Origin: Desulfotruncus arcticus DSM 17038 | GTDB lineage: Bacteria > Bacillota > Desulfotomaculia > Desulfotomaculales > Desulfallaceae | DNA length: 64,000 nucleotides | Reading direction: 5' to 3' | NCBI RefSeq assembly: GCF_900113335.1 | Contig: NZ_FOOX01000016.1 | Span: 1-64,000, forward strand | Part shown: positions 18,638 to 27,328 of the stretch, piece by piece | How the letters are laid out: the number at the start of each line of letters is the position of its first letter | Position numbering within the stretch: position 1 is the first letter of the stretch | Notes under the pieces: generated by a model | Databases searched by the model: none | What the model was told of the DNA's origin: nothing | Seen by the model: only the letters and a program-made list of their open reading frames with translations | Position numbers and translations under genes: made by a program

Positions 18638-18670
18638 AGGGGTGGGGTAGTTACTTTCCCACCCCTATTT
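18638..18670 (+). terminator. Terminator after the ArsR gene
   Basis: AGGGGTGGG pairs with CCCACCCCT over an 11-base loop, followed by ATTTAT. Confidence 0.7.
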
Positions 18671-18743
18671 ATACTGCAATAGTCATCTTGTATAGAACAA
18701 AATACTATACGGTATACATAATACGGAAGGGAGGAAATTGAAC

Positions 18744-19703
18744 ATGCTGGAGGTAAACGGTTTAACTAAAAAATATGGAGACTTTGCTGCGGTAAAAGAT
18801 GTTGCTTTCAGCGTCGCCAAAGGGGAAATCTTCGGCTTTCTTGGTCCCAATGGCGCCGGAAAAACCACCACAATTAATATGTTGACCGGTTTAGCTAAAA
18901 TAACTTCCGGTTCCGTTAATTTATCCGGCATTGATTTAACCCGCCATATAAAGCAAGCTCAGCAGCTGATGGGTATCGTCCCTGACGAAAGTAACCTTTA
19001 CGAAGAACTTGACGGGTTTGAAAACCTCTGCTTCTGCGCCTCCCTTTATGGTCTGGAAAAGCGTATGCGTGAAGAAAGAGCCCGGCATCTTTTAAGCCAA
19101 TTCGGCCTGGCTGATACAGGCAAAAAACTTTTTAAGGCTTATTCCAAAGGGATGAAAAGAAAACTTACCATCGCCGCCGGTATTATCCACGAACCCAAGG
19201 TACTCTTTTTAGACGAACCTACAACCGGCATTGATGTGGCCAGTGCCAGGCAGATACGCTCTTTAATTAAAGAACTAAATAAAAATGGCACTACTGTTTT
19301 CTTAACCACGCACTACATAGAGGAAGCAGAGCGGCTTTGTCACAGGGTAGCATTTATTGTTGGCGGTGAGATTGTACGCTGCGGAACCACAGACGAGCTG
19401 ATGCAGGAAGCCCAGCGGGAAAGCATTGTTCAATTTTCCTTTGACGGCGGAGCTTCAAAAATAACACAGGTTATAAAGGTGGAATTCCCGGACTATACAG
19501 TTGAGATCACAGGTGACAACAGCATTAGAATTCATTCCCCCGCTTCCATTAATCTTATGCCATTTATGAGGTTTTTTGAAGATAATGGTCTCACCGTATT
19601 CGAAGCAAAAATAATACGTCCTTCTCTGGAAGAAGTATTTGTGAAAGTAACCGGCATTGAACCTGAGAAGATGAAGAAAGAGAAAGAGGGGCGAAAGAAA
19701 TGA
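18744..19703 (+). CDS. ABC transporter ATP-binding protein
   Basis: This is a DrrA/CcmA-type ABC ATPase of about 319 residues with Walker A (GPNGAGKTT), signature (YSKGMKRKL), Walker B (VLFLDEPTTGID) and the H-loop (TTHYIEEAE). Its C-terminal ~80 residues form the DUF4162-like extension often found in ABC-2 exporters. GGGAGG precedes ATG 18744; the TTG two codons earlier is less well spaced. It overlaps the permease gene by four bases (ATGA), indicating translational coupling. Likely role: ATP-driven export of a drug, lipid or ion; substrate unknown. Confidence 0.88.
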   Translation: MLEVNGLTKKYGDFAAVKDVAFSVAKGEIFGFLGPNGAGKTTTINMLTGLAKITSGSVNLSGIDLTRHIKQAQQLMGIVPDESNLYEELDGFENLCFCASLYGLEKRMREERARHLLSQFGLADTGKKLFKAYSKGMKRKLTIAAGIIHEPKVLFLDEPTTGIDVASARQIRSLIKELNKNGTTVFLTTHYIEEAERLCHRVAFIVGGEIVRCGTTDELMQEAQRESIVQFSFDGGASKITQVIKVEFPDYTVEITGDNSIRIHSPASINLMPFMRFFEDNGLTVFEAKIIRPSLEEVFVKVTGIEPEKMKKEKEGRKK

Positions 19704-20434
19704 GTGTTTGGACCGCTTTTGGGAGCATTCTAATGAAAGACATTAAAACTTATTATTTAAAACCACCCAACATAAGCTGGGGTATAATCTTCCCCTTTGC
19801 CTGGACCCTGATGTTTTTCCTTAGATCCCAAAGCGCAATGGATATCCGGGACATTTTACCGGGGATTATTTCCATTTCCATTCTTTTTGGAACTACATCC
19901 ATGCTCTCGGTAACGATCACTTTTGAAAGAAAAAGCCGCTCATTTGAAAGACTTTTGTTGGCGCCTATCAGTCTTAATCTGCTGATGTTGGCCAAAACCA
20001 CCGGAGCAATTCTATTTGGCATTATTAATGCCTTTGTGCCGGTTATATTTGCCCTTTTTATGACTGATTTGTCCGGCGTCCACTGGCTTACCATGACCGG
20101 AAGTGTTTTTTTAATTGCTCTAACCCCAACTTTTCTGGGCTTATTCATCGCGGTATCAGTAAGTGAAGTTTTTGAGGCGCAAACTTTCTCCAACTTTTTT
20201 AGATTTCCTATGATCTTTCTGTGCGGGTTATTTATTCCGGTGCAAGAATTACCCATTTTTTTGCAACCCATATCTTATATTTTGCCACTCACTTATGGTG
20301 CCGACATATTAAAAACAGCCATCAGCGGCAACGGGTACATGCTGATCTGGTTCAGTTTTTTAATGCTGATTGGATTTAGTGTCGCTTTATTCGGATTAAG
20401 TATCATTAATGTAAGAAAGAAATGGATTTATTAA
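19700..20434 (+). CDS. ABC-2 type transporter permease
   Basis: The 244-residue membrane protein has six predicted transmembrane segments and the ABC-2 family pattern FERLLLAPIS after helix 2 and LCGLFIPVQELPIFLQPISYILPLTY near the C-terminus. It is the membrane partner of the ATPase with which it overlaps. The pair resembles daunorubicin-resistance-like (DrrAB) exporters; the cargo is unknown. Confidence 0.85.
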   Translation: MSVWTAFGSILMKDIKTYYLKPPNISWGIIFPFAWTLMFFLRSQSAMDIRDILPGIISISILFGTTSMLSVTITFERKSRSFERLLLAPISLNLLMLAKTTGAILFGIINAFVPVIFALFMTDLSGVHWLTMTGSVFLIALTPTFLGLFIAVSVSEVFEAQTFSNFFRFPMIFLCGLFIPVQELPIFLQPISYILPLTYGADILKTAISGNGYMLIWFSFLMLIGFSVALFGLSIINVRKKWIY

Positions 20435-20464
20435 CACAACATACCGAGGTGCAGTTCAACAGAA

Positions 20465-20502
20465 AAAGCTTAAACCAAAATGAATATTTTGTTTTAAGCT
20501 TT
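20465..20502 (+). terminator. Terminator after the ABC exporter operon
   Basis: AAAGCTTAAA pairs with TTTAAGCTTT, with further AAAAT/ATTTT pairing in the loop. Confidence 0.55.
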
Positions 20503-20850
20503 GGGTGGTTAATTCCGTCAATAATTAACAACTCAAAGCCTTTTTATTTTACTGCATTTTATTACGCCAGAAAAATATACCTGTCCCCATATGGAAGGTG
20601 GATATAAAACAACCATTGTATTGCTCAAGTATACGAAGTTAATTGCAGACGACTGAGTAGAATAAATATAAAAGCGCTATTATTCCTAAATGGCGAATGC
20701 GTCCAATAGGCCGTTTGCCTGTGGTATGATAATTATTTAGTTAAGCTGGGGCAACTACCAAAAGTATATTCCAATTTAACCAACGGTGAGCCAATAGAAA
20801 TTTATGGTCGCTTAAGTATCCATAGCATGAAAAGTAGTGCTTGTTTCAGT
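20503..20850. other. Intergenic region, no gene seen
   Basis: Short frames here lack ribosome binding sites and family motifs. I see no structured RNA. Confidence 0.4.
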
Positions 20851-20892
20851 TTGACATTAAGTTAATATGTGTATATACTCATATTAACTTAA
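20851..20892 (+). promoter_or_regulatory. Promoter overlapped by a 13-bp-arm palindrome
   Basis: TTGACA (20851-20856) and TATACT (20874-20879) are spaced by exactly 17 bases, a near-consensus promoter. A perfect inverted repeat, TTAAGTTAATATG and its complement (20857-20869 and 20880-20892, 10-base spacer), covers the spacer, the -10 box and the start region. A repressor bound there would block transcription of the FMN reductase gene. The regulator is not obvious among the neighbours. Confidence 0.75.
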
Positions 20893-20935
20893 TTAAGTAA
20901 AAAGAGGCATTAACCAATTTTAAGGAGGAAGATTA

Positions 20936-21568
20936 ATGAAAGTAGTAGCTTTTAACGGCAGTCCACATAAAGAAGGAAATACTTATCATGCACTAAGAAT
21001 AGTTACAGGTGAGCTTGAAAAAGAAGGTATAGAAACAGAAATTATTCATGTAGGAAACAAGTCGATTAGAGGATGTTTAGCATGTGGGCAATGCGGGAAG
21101 AAAAGGGATGAGAAGTGTATTGCGGGAGATGAAGTGAACGAATGGATTCAAAAAATGAAAGAAGCGGACGGCATAATTTTGGGATCACCTGTTCACTATT
21201 CGTCAATTGGTGCTACAATGAAAGCCTTTTTAGATAGGGCATTTTTTGTTGCTGGTAACAACGGTGGAATATTTAGACATAAGGTGGGTGCTGCTGTTGT
21301 TGCTGTAAGACGTTCAGGGGGATTGCCTGCCTTTGACCAATTAAATCATTATCTTACTTATTCCGAAATGATCATGCCAACCTCATGTTATTGGAATGTT
21401 ATTCACGGCACGACGCCTGGGGAAGCGTTGCAAGATGCTGAAGGAGTGCAAATCATGAGGGTCCTTGGTAGAAATATGGCATGGGTCCTGAAATTAGTTA
21501 AAAACGGAAAAGGGGCTGTGGAGGAACCGGAAAGAGAAAATAAAGTAGCTACAAATTTTATTCGTTGA
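20936..21568 (+). CDS. NADPH-dependent FMN reductase-like flavoprotein
   Basis: The 210-residue protein has the flavodoxin-like FMN-binding start (FNGSPHKEGNTYHAL), the cysteine cluster GCLACGQCGKKRDEKC typical of iron-sulfur flavoproteins of anaerobes, and the second FMN loop GSPVHYSSIGATMKAFLDR. Such proteins reduce quinones, nitro compounds or oxygen species. AAGGAGG precedes the ATG. A strong promoter with an overlapping palindrome lies 45 bases upstream, so it is likely an inducible detoxification gene. Confidence 0.85.
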   Translation: MKVVAFNGSPHKEGNTYHALRIVTGELEKEGIETEIIHVGNKSIRGCLACGQCGKKRDEKCIAGDEVNEWIQKMKEADGIILGSPVHYSSIGATMKAFLDRAFFVAGNNGGIFRHKVGAAVVAVRRSGGLPAFDQLNHYLTYSEMIMPTSCYWNVIHGTTPGEALQDAEGVQIMRVLGRNMAWVLKLVKNGKGAVEEPERENKVATNFIR

Positions 21569-21577
21569 AGCATAATA

Positions 21578-22278
21578 CTATTTAACCACTGCCCACGCGA
21601 AGTGTACATGCTCAACAGCATAATAGCCGTTCGTGCGTCCCCGGAAGTAGCGTTCCTGGATGCCGGACGGGCTTAGATCTTCGTTGAGGCGTAAGCCCAA
21701 GCGTCCAAGGTCCTCGGCAAGCATGGGCGGGTCAAAGCCTGTAATTAGCGGCTCCCCCCACTCCCGGCATTTGTGAAATCCACCGGAACGAAATGTAGAT
21801 TTTTCGGAAGTTCCCAGCCTAATTCAATGAGCCGGTGGCGCTTAAATTCCTGCGTGGCGGGATGGTCAAGCTCAAAAATCTTAATTTTATCTAACATCTC
21901 AGGGTGCCGAAAAGCAAAGGTATCCATCCCCGCCCCCAGTATCACATACTGTTGCACACCCTGACTTAGGGCATCTTTAAGGGCATCTTCCGTATAACGA
22001 GAACGGCTAAGGCTGTGGGATGCGCTCGGTATGACCCGCAACGCTCATGCCAGACGGTCTGCCTGGTTATGGCAGGACTCGGCGCCTATAGGGTCAACAG
22101 ATTCAATAAGCTGAATAGGCGGCGGCGTAAATTGCTGCTCAAATATTCCGCGTTCTTCATCCGTAAGTAAATCATACGCCAGATTGTCCTCAAAGATTCT
22201 TAGGGTACCACTCATGGCATGGTAGCCACGAACGTAGGCCATTAACAATGCGGTACGGCTGATCTGTTTTTCTTTCAT
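21578..22278 (-). pseudogene. Broken SAM-dependent methyltransferase (LCMT/TIGR00027-like)
   Basis: The first part (22278 down to about 22048) encodes an N-terminus with ISRTALLMAYVRGYHA. The frame then shifts near 22045. The second part (about 22040-21750) encodes the SAM-binding core YVILGAGMDTFAFRHPE and FELDHPATQEFKRHR, and a shift or internal deletion follows near 21755. The tail LITGFDPPMLAEDLGRLGL, ending at a stop on 21578-21580, is the expected C-terminus. About 50 residues before the tail are missing. The gene is clearly inactivated; several of its start codons would still give peptides. Confidence 0.8.
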
Positions 22279-22357
22279 TGGTATCCCCCTCTCAGGCTAT
22301 GATTAAATAATAACCAAGATGGAAGGTGAGGTCTTGAGGTTTTTTACAGTAATCAAT

Positions 22358-23212
22358 TTAAAGCACAGGTAAATAAAGATAAAATTTTCTTGTTTGCTCG
22401 TAATCTTCGGTTTGCAATGTAAACAGATCAAAGCCCACACCTTTGTTTAATTTAAATTTCGATACACGGAGCCATTTGTGCAAATCTCCCAGTACTGTAT
22501 GAAAAAACAGTCCCAAAATATCCGGGTATCTGAATACCGCGTATTTGGATGCGGGAATAGTCCTTTGCTTTAAACCGGAACAATCACCTGTATATTCCCC
22601 TGCGGGTATGCCTGAAAAACAGTTAATGCGGAAGCCATTGCTATTACAAGCGCGCATGACATTGAACAGCCGTCCGGCGGTGCCTTTGATAAAATACTCC
22701 TCTTCAAAATTGTTGCCCCTACGGATTGCTTCCTCCAATTCGCACCTAATTTCCGGTTGAAAAAAGATTTCTTTTCCCAACAGCGTTATTTCTTTAAGTT
22801 CCCGACAAGAGTAGTCAATAATAATATCCTTGTTTTTATTCCTGAAGTCGCGCTCGACGACATCCAGCTCTTCCTTTAAGGCAACGGAAATGTTATTCTT
22901 CCTGTAGTTGTATGGGGTGATATGAAACATTTTTTTAAAATCCCGGGTGAACTGCTCATGGGAATTGAAGCCGTGCTGGAATGCAATGTCGGCTATATTG
23001 CGGTCTGTCTTTCTTAATTCAATGGCAGCTGCGGTAAGCCTGCGCCCCAGAATATATGATTTAACGGTCTGATTGGTTACTGCATGGAAGATTCGATAGA
23101 AATATGTAGTAGATATATAATACCGTGATGCCAGTTCCTCCAAGGCCAGCTTGCGGTGCAAATTAGACTCAATATATTGTATGGCGTCATTGACTATTTC
23201 AATGTAATTCAC
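22358..23212 (-). CDS. AraC-family regulator with GyrI-like effector domain
   Basis: The 284-residue protein has an N-terminal double helix-turn-helix of AraC type (residues 8-105; LEELASRYYISTTYFYRIFH and IADIAFQHGFNSHEQFTRDFKK) followed by a ~155-residue effector-binding domain of the GyrI/Rob type, with weak conservation (GRLFNVMRACNSNGFRINCF). Such proteins activate multidrug or stress genes on binding hydrophobic ligands. It lies directly upstream of the broken methyltransferase in the same direction, with an 80-base gap, so that pseudogene may once have been a target. Confidence 0.8.
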   Translation of the reverse strand: MNYIEIVNDAIQYIESNLHRKLALEELASRYYISTTYFYRIFHAVTNQTVKSYILGRRLTAAAIELRKTDRNIADIAFQHGFNSHEQFTRDFKKMFHITPYNYRKNNISVALKEELDVVERDFRNKNKDIIIDYSCRELKEITLLGKEIFFQPEIRCELEEAIRRGNNFEEEYFIKGTAGRLFNVMRACNSNGFRINCFSGIPAGEYTGDCSGLKQRTIPASKYAVFRYPDILGLFFHTVLGDLHKWLRVSKFKLNKGVGFDLFTLQTEDYEQTRKFYLYLPVL

Positions 23213-23278
23213 ATGATCTTCCCCCTATATACTCTCTCCTCGGCAGCTCACCGATTTAATTTCCAAGACCGACCGTAA

Positions 23279-23515
23279 AACAAAAGAAAAGTAAAGAAAT
23301 TATCGCCCAATCTGTCTGATGAGCATAAACAATTATTTAATAGTTTATTAGTTGGTTTTTCAGTTATCCTTGACTGCAGTATGATGAGTATATTGGGGAT
23401 AGTTATATCCTCTATTATATATTCGAGCAAGGTAAATGATTATTTAAACCAGCAAAATTTAATATATCAATCTCATCATGATGAATTAACAGGATTTTAT
23501 AAAGGTAAATTTTAG
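23279..23515 (+). pseudogene. Fragment of a membrane GGDEF-type protein
   Basis: An open stretch without a start encodes a transmembrane helix (ILDCSMMSILGIVISSIIY), a short coiled linker and YQSHHDELTGFYKGKF before TAG. The HDELTGxYxx pattern is the beginning of a GGDEF (diguanylate cyclase) domain, which is cut off immediately. Both ends are lost, so it is a remnant only. Confidence 0.5.
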
Positions 23516-23600
23516 ACCTAACGCTCTAAACGAGTCAATTAGGTCTATATTACTTGAAAAATAGAAATAGCCTAAACCATTTATTCTCCGGAGTGCTTTG

Positions 23601-23723
23601 TCATTTACTTCTATCTGGGCTTACTTTTTCCCTATGAGCTACCCATGGCTTATAAACGCCTGCGTGGCCCATATTGAGCTCAAACACCTTGTTATTCTTG
23701 CCATGTCTGCGTTCTTTGCTCAT
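23601..23723 (-). CDS. Small 40-residue hypothetical protein
   Basis: ATG 23723 overlaps the stop of the upstream 82-codon frame as ATGA and has AAAGGA 9 bases ahead. The product is basic and starts MSKERRHGKNNKVFELN. No family is recognised. The coupling with the upstream frame is the main reason to list it. Confidence 0.35.
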   Translation of the reverse strand: MSKERRHGKNNKVFELNMGHAGVYKPWVAHREKVSPDRSK

Positions 23724-23968
23724 TTGTCCAATCCTTTCTTGATTTTTTTGATTACCATGTAGGCTGATCTTAGTTTGGCCAAACCTGTGAATAACATACT
23801 TGCAAAAGTCCTTCGTACCTTCAAGAACCGGACTTGTGCAACTAACACATCCGGTTCTTCCTCCAAGCTGAATTTTGCCATTTTGAATTTTAAGGCTTCA
23901 AAGAACGCATTCCCTATAATTGGAGATATCAGCCCGCCTTCTGACGGCCAGTCAATCGTGCCAACCAC
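23720..23968 (-). CDS. Small 82-residue hypothetical protein
   Basis: A GTG-initiated frame encodes a basic protein with a Lys-rich C-terminus (MVIKKIKKGLDK). The GTG has no clear ribosome binding site. It lies between a terminator and the 40-codon frame, with which it overlaps. It may be a fragment of a larger lost gene; no function can be given. Confidence 0.3.
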   Translation of the reverse strand: MVGTIDWPSEGGLISPIIGNAFFEALKFKMAKFSLEEEPDVLVAQVRFLKVRRTFASMLFTGLAKLRSAYMVIKKIKKGLDK

Positions 23969-23980
23969 CTTAAAAACTTA

Positions 23981-24020
23981 AAACCCGCAAGGCCTTACGA
24001 ATAAGGGACCTGCGGGTTTT
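23981..24020. terminator. Bidirectional terminator at the 3' end of the MocR gene
   Basis: AAACCCGCA pairs with TGCGGGTTT around a 21-base loop. A-rich and T-rich flanks on either side would allow function in both directions. It touches the stop codon of the MocR gene. Confidence 0.6.
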
Positions 24021-25497
24021 ATTCGGTTTTTCTACTTTGGATAATGCACGTATTGCACCCCAACAAATTCAGCGAGAGTTTACCAAGCCGCATAATAGCC
24101 TCGTCAACTTCCTTACTCCAATTGACGGCAAAATTTAGACGGAAATTTCTTATGTAGTGCTGCCGTGAGGAAAAAAGAACCCCCGGGGCAATAGAAATTC
24201 CCTCATTTGCCGCAGTAGCAGAAAGCTCAACGGCATCATAACCCGGAGGCAGTTCAACCCATAAAAAATGACCGCCTTGGGGATTGCTTGTACGCGTTCC
24301 GGTTGGAAAGAAAAGAGCAATTTTGTCTTGCAAAAGACTGGCGTTTACCTTATATTTCTTGCGTAAAAGCCGCAGGTGCCGCTTCAAACCACCGTCTTTC
24401 AAATACGCTGCCAGAGCCAGCTGCGTTGCCACGGGTGTTGCAAGCACGGACATGGCATGACAGCGCAGTATGTCACTGGTGTAAGGCCCACCGGCCAGCC
24501 AGGCGACCCTGTATCCCGGAGCAAGTATCTTACTGAAACTCCCTACATAAATCACCCTATCCGGAGCCAGCGCCTTTAATGGGCGCGGACGATAAGTATT
24601 GAAGGTAAGTTCTCCAAATGTATCGTCTTCTATCATAGGAAGGTTATGTTTTAAGCAAAGTTCAACCAGAGCTTCCTTATTCTCATCGGGCATCACCGCT
24701 CCCGTTGGATTGGAATAACTGGGTGACAGTATTAAACAGGCGGGTTTCAGCCCCCGGCTCAATATTGTTTGCAATGCGTCCACTGCCAGACCGCTTTGCG
24801 GGTCGCAAGGTATTTCAACCGCTTTTAGGTTAAAAAACTGCAAAAGGGAGTAAAAACCGTAGTAACCGGGTGATTCAACAGCTACAGTATCTCCTGGCCG
24901 GGTCAATGATCTTATCGCCAGCATTAGAGCCTGGGTTGCCCCGGCCGTTACAGCAATCTCATCTTCCGGAATAACGCACCCGGCCTCAATCATCCATTTC
25001 GCAATCATTTCCACCAGGGAGTGGTGTCCTCTGCCAACGCAATACCTGTTAATCAGATTTGGATCGGTGCGGGCAACCCGGGCCAGGCGTATGCTCAGTT
25101 CTTCGCTTGGAAAATAACCGGGTTCAGGCATCCCGGTGCCGAGAGGTAGAATGTCTTTTCTTAATGCCAGAGTCAGAAGTCTTTCTACAGCCTCCGGAAT
25201 CATTACCGCTTCAGTCCTGAGGGCAATATCCGACCGGGTTGCCTGTGGAGGACAAGCCAATTTATATGTCGGGCGAAGAGCACTGGAACAAACATAGTAT
25301 CCGCTTTGCGGCCGGCTTTCAATTAATCCCATGTTCTCCAGGCGGCGATACGCCTCAAGGACGGTCATTATACTAACGCCCATTTGTTTGGCCATGGAGC
25401 GGACAGAGGGCACCCGTTCGCCATCTTTCAGCGTTTCCAGCCTGATAAGATCCATAATTCTATTCATAATTTGGTCATACTTTTTAATTCCTATCAC
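24019..25497 (-). CDS. MocR-type GntR regulator with aminotransferase domain
   Basis: The 492-residue protein combines an N-terminal GntR winged helix (residues 8-75; VPSVRSMAKQMGVSIMTVLEAYRRLE) with a class I aminotransferase-like domain (about 105-475). The PLP lysine is in VGSFSKILAPGYR and the substrate-binding motif in SPSYSNPTGAVMP. MocR proteins sense PLP and amino compounds and often regulate a divergent gene; here that is the GNAT acetyltransferase. Inverted repeats in the 180-base divergent region are candidate operators. Confidence 0.88.
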   Translation of the reverse strand: MIGIKKYDQIMNRIMDLIRLETLKDGERVPSVRSMAKQMGVSIMTVLEAYRRLENMGLIESRPQSGYYVCSSALRPTYKLACPPQATRSDIALRTEAVMIPEAVERLLTLALRKDILPLGTGMPEPGYFPSEELSIRLARVARTDPNLINRYCVGRGHHSLVEMIAKWMIEAGCVIPEDEIAVTAGATQALMLAIRSLTRPGDTVAVESPGYYGFYSLLQFFNLKAVEIPCDPQSGLAVDALQTILSRGLKPACLILSPSYSNPTGAVMPDENKEALVELCLKHNLPMIEDDTFGELTFNTYRPRPLKALAPDRVIYVGSFSKILAPGYRVAWLAGGPYTSDILRCHAMSVLATPVATQLALAAYLKDGGLKRHLRLLRKKYKVNASLLQDKIALFFPTGTRTSNPQGGHFLWVELPPGYDAVELSATAANEGISIAPGVLFSSRQHYIRNFRLNFAVNWSKEVDEAIMRLGKLSLNLLGCNTCIIQSRKTE

Positions 25498-25524
25498 AGC
25501 TCCTTACGGTCTTTTCAGCACCAC

Positions 25525-25580
25525 TATAAAACAGTAACACAAATTTTACAACTGTTATAGGTCAGTTTTCTATAAACTGT
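25525..25580. promoter_or_regulatory. Candidate MocR operator repeats
   Basis: TATAAAACAGT (25525-25535) and AACTGTTATA (25550-25559) form an imperfect inverted repeat, with a third related half-site TATAAACTGT at 25571-25580. They lie midway between the divergent MocR and GNAT genes, where MocR proteins usually bind. Confidence 0.35.
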
Positions 25581-25688
25581 ACCTGTCTATTAAAAAGAAA
25601 TAAGGCTATTATCAATACAGGAGTTTTGGAACAAATTATCTTGCCTGTATGTACAAGAGCTACGTCCTGATAAAGAAAGGTGATGAAT

Positions 25689-26177
25689 ATGGCAACAATT
25701 CGCCAGATGAATGAAAAGGACCGCACATCAGTCATTGACATCTTTAATTATTATGTTGAGCAAAGCTTTTCTGCCTTTCCGGAGGAAAAAATACCTTATA
25801 CATTCTTCGATGAATTATTTCTAAAGAGCGAAGGCTATCCCCGGATAGTTGCAGAGAATCAAGAAGGAAACATTATCGGCTTTGCTATGCTGCGTCCACA
25901 TAGTCCTATACCTGCATTTCGCGGCACCAGCGAAATCACCTACTTTATCAAACCGGATATGACGAGTCGGGGGCTGGGAACCCTTTTGCTGGAGTATCTG
26001 CTGGAGGAAGCCAGGTCAAGAGGCATCAAAAACATACTGGCCGCAATATCTTCCATTAACCAGGGCAGCATTCGTTTTCACAGCAGGCATGGGTTTGAAC
26101 AATGCGGTCGTTTTACCGGAATAGGAATGAAAAAGGGTATTAACTTCGATGTAATTTGGATGCAGTTGACATTATAA
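25689..26177 (+). CDS. GNAT-family N-acetyltransferase
   Basis: The ~162-residue enzyme has the GNAT core with the acetyl-CoA loop TSRGLGTLLLEYLLEEARSR and the end motif SIRFHSRHGFEQCGRF. It resembles phosphinothricin/amino-acid acetyltransferases. ATG 25689 is favoured by AAAGGTG six bases ahead; GTG 25680 lies within that site. It is followed after 17 bases by a methyltransferase gene and is divergent from MocR, its likely regulator. Confidence 0.85.
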   Translation: MATIRQMNEKDRTSVIDIFNYYVEQSFSAFPEEKIPYTFFDELFLKSEGYPRIVAENQEGNIIGFAMLRPHSPIPAFRGTSEITYFIKPDMTSRGLGTLLLEYLLEEARSRGIKNILAAISSINQGSIRFHSRHGFEQCGRFTGIGMKKGINFDVIWMQLTL

Positions 26178-26194
26178 GCATAAGGGGGGATATT

Positions 26195-26947
26195 ATGGCA
26201 GCCATTAATTGTTACAATGATGCCAAACGCGCCCGGGCGTATGCCAAACTGGAGTTTTCGGGCACGTACTTCCTGGCATACAGGGATTTGCCGGATATAC
26301 TGTTTGAACATGCAAACGGAAAAAAGGCCCTGGATTTTGGCTGTGGCGCCGGACGTTCCACCCGGTTCCTGAAAAAGCTGGGGTTTGACACTGTGGGGGT
26401 TGATATTGCAAAGGATATGATAGAAAAAGCGTTGGAAATGGATCCTGACGGAAATTATATTCTTATAAAAGATGGCCGCCTGAGCCAATTTGAAAATAAT
26501 ACCTACGACCTGACTCTGTCTGCGTTTGCTTTTGACAATATCCCCTCAGTGGAAAAGAAGGTTGATATTTTAGGGGATATGGGGAGTATACTAAAGAGAG
26601 ATGGAATAATTGTCAACCTTGTATCGTCGCCTGAAATTTATATAAATGAATGGGCATCATTCTCCACCTGGGGCTTTCCCGAAAATAAAAAGGCCAAAAG
26701 TGGAGACAAGGTCAAAATAATTATTACAGATATAGAAGACAAACGGCCGGTAGAAGATTTTATGTGCACAGACGATGATTATAAAAAGATTTTTAAAAAA
26801 GCCGGGCTTGAATTGGTTAAAACCTACAAGCCACTGGCCAGAGAGAGTGACACTTATAAATGGGTCAGTGAAACCAGTATTGCACCATGGACTATTTATG
26901 TATTAACAAATAAAACAAGCCCCGGTGAGCAGAGTTTTACCAATTAG
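26195..26947 (+). CDS. Class I SAM-dependent methyltransferase
   Basis: The ~250-residue protein has the SAM-binding motif ALDFGCGAGRSTRFLKKLGF (residues 48-67 from ATG 26195) and the acidic loop VGVDIAKDMIEKA. ATG 26195 follows GGGGGGAT at suitable spacing; the longer frame from 26156 overlaps the upstream gene and has no site. It is probably cotranscribed with the GNAT gene. The acceptor is unknown; small-molecule methylation is likely. Confidence 0.82.
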   Translation: MAAINCYNDAKRARAYAKLEFSGTYFLAYRDLPDILFEHANGKKALDFGCGAGRSTRFLKKLGFDTVGVDIAKDMIEKALEMDPDGNYILIKDGRLSQFENNTYDLTLSAFAFDNIPSVEKKVDILGDMGSILKRDGIIVNLVSSPEIYINEWASFSTWGFPENKKAKSGDKVKIIITDIEDKRPVEDFMCTDDDYKKIFKKAGLELVKTYKPLARESDTYKWVSETSIAPWTIYVLTNKTSPGEQSFTN

Positions 26948-27028
26948 CGCCGGGAAAGTGCTCATCCAGCTCCGGGTGAAAGAATATTTTCATCTCCTCC
27001 AGCGTCTCCTTTGGATAAACATATTTAT
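26945..27028 (-). repeat. GKYVYPK 3'-end repeat, copy a
   Basis: On the minus strand this stretch encodes DKYVYPKETLEEMK and a following FFHPELDEHFPGAN, with no start codon. It overlaps the last bases of the methyltransferase gene. Four other copies exist (37801, 44497, 59531, 62510). It looks like the conserved C-terminal end of one gene family, left as fragments. Confidence 0.65.
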
Positions 27029-27048
27029 CTGTGCGGCCACTCTAAAAC

Positions 27049-27094
27049 AAAAATCCCGCAAACCCTTGGTAGCCAAGTACTTGCGGGATTTTTG
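27049..27094. terminator. Strong bidirectional terminator
   Basis: AAATCCCGCA pairs with TGCGGGATTT, flanked by A-runs and T-runs on both sides. Confidence 0.75.
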
Positions 27095-27328
27095 TTTGAT
27101 TTTTTAGTTTGGATAATTTGCCTCCTGTTCCTGTTTTTCTTGAAAATATTCCCGGCAGTGATAAATATCACACCTGTTTCGTGACTTAGCAAACTTCTAA
27201 TAATAGATAAATTGGCTATGATGTTATAAAAGTTATGAGAATTCAGGTTGTGATCTAAAATAAATAAAAGAAGAGTCAATGCCCAAGGAATAATAATCTA
27301 AGGAATCTTAGCATGGAGGTGCTTTAAG

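Noticed and set aside
20422..20607. 61-codon frame after the ABC permease
   Set aside because: Overlaps the permease end, spans a terminator, and lacks a ribosome binding site.
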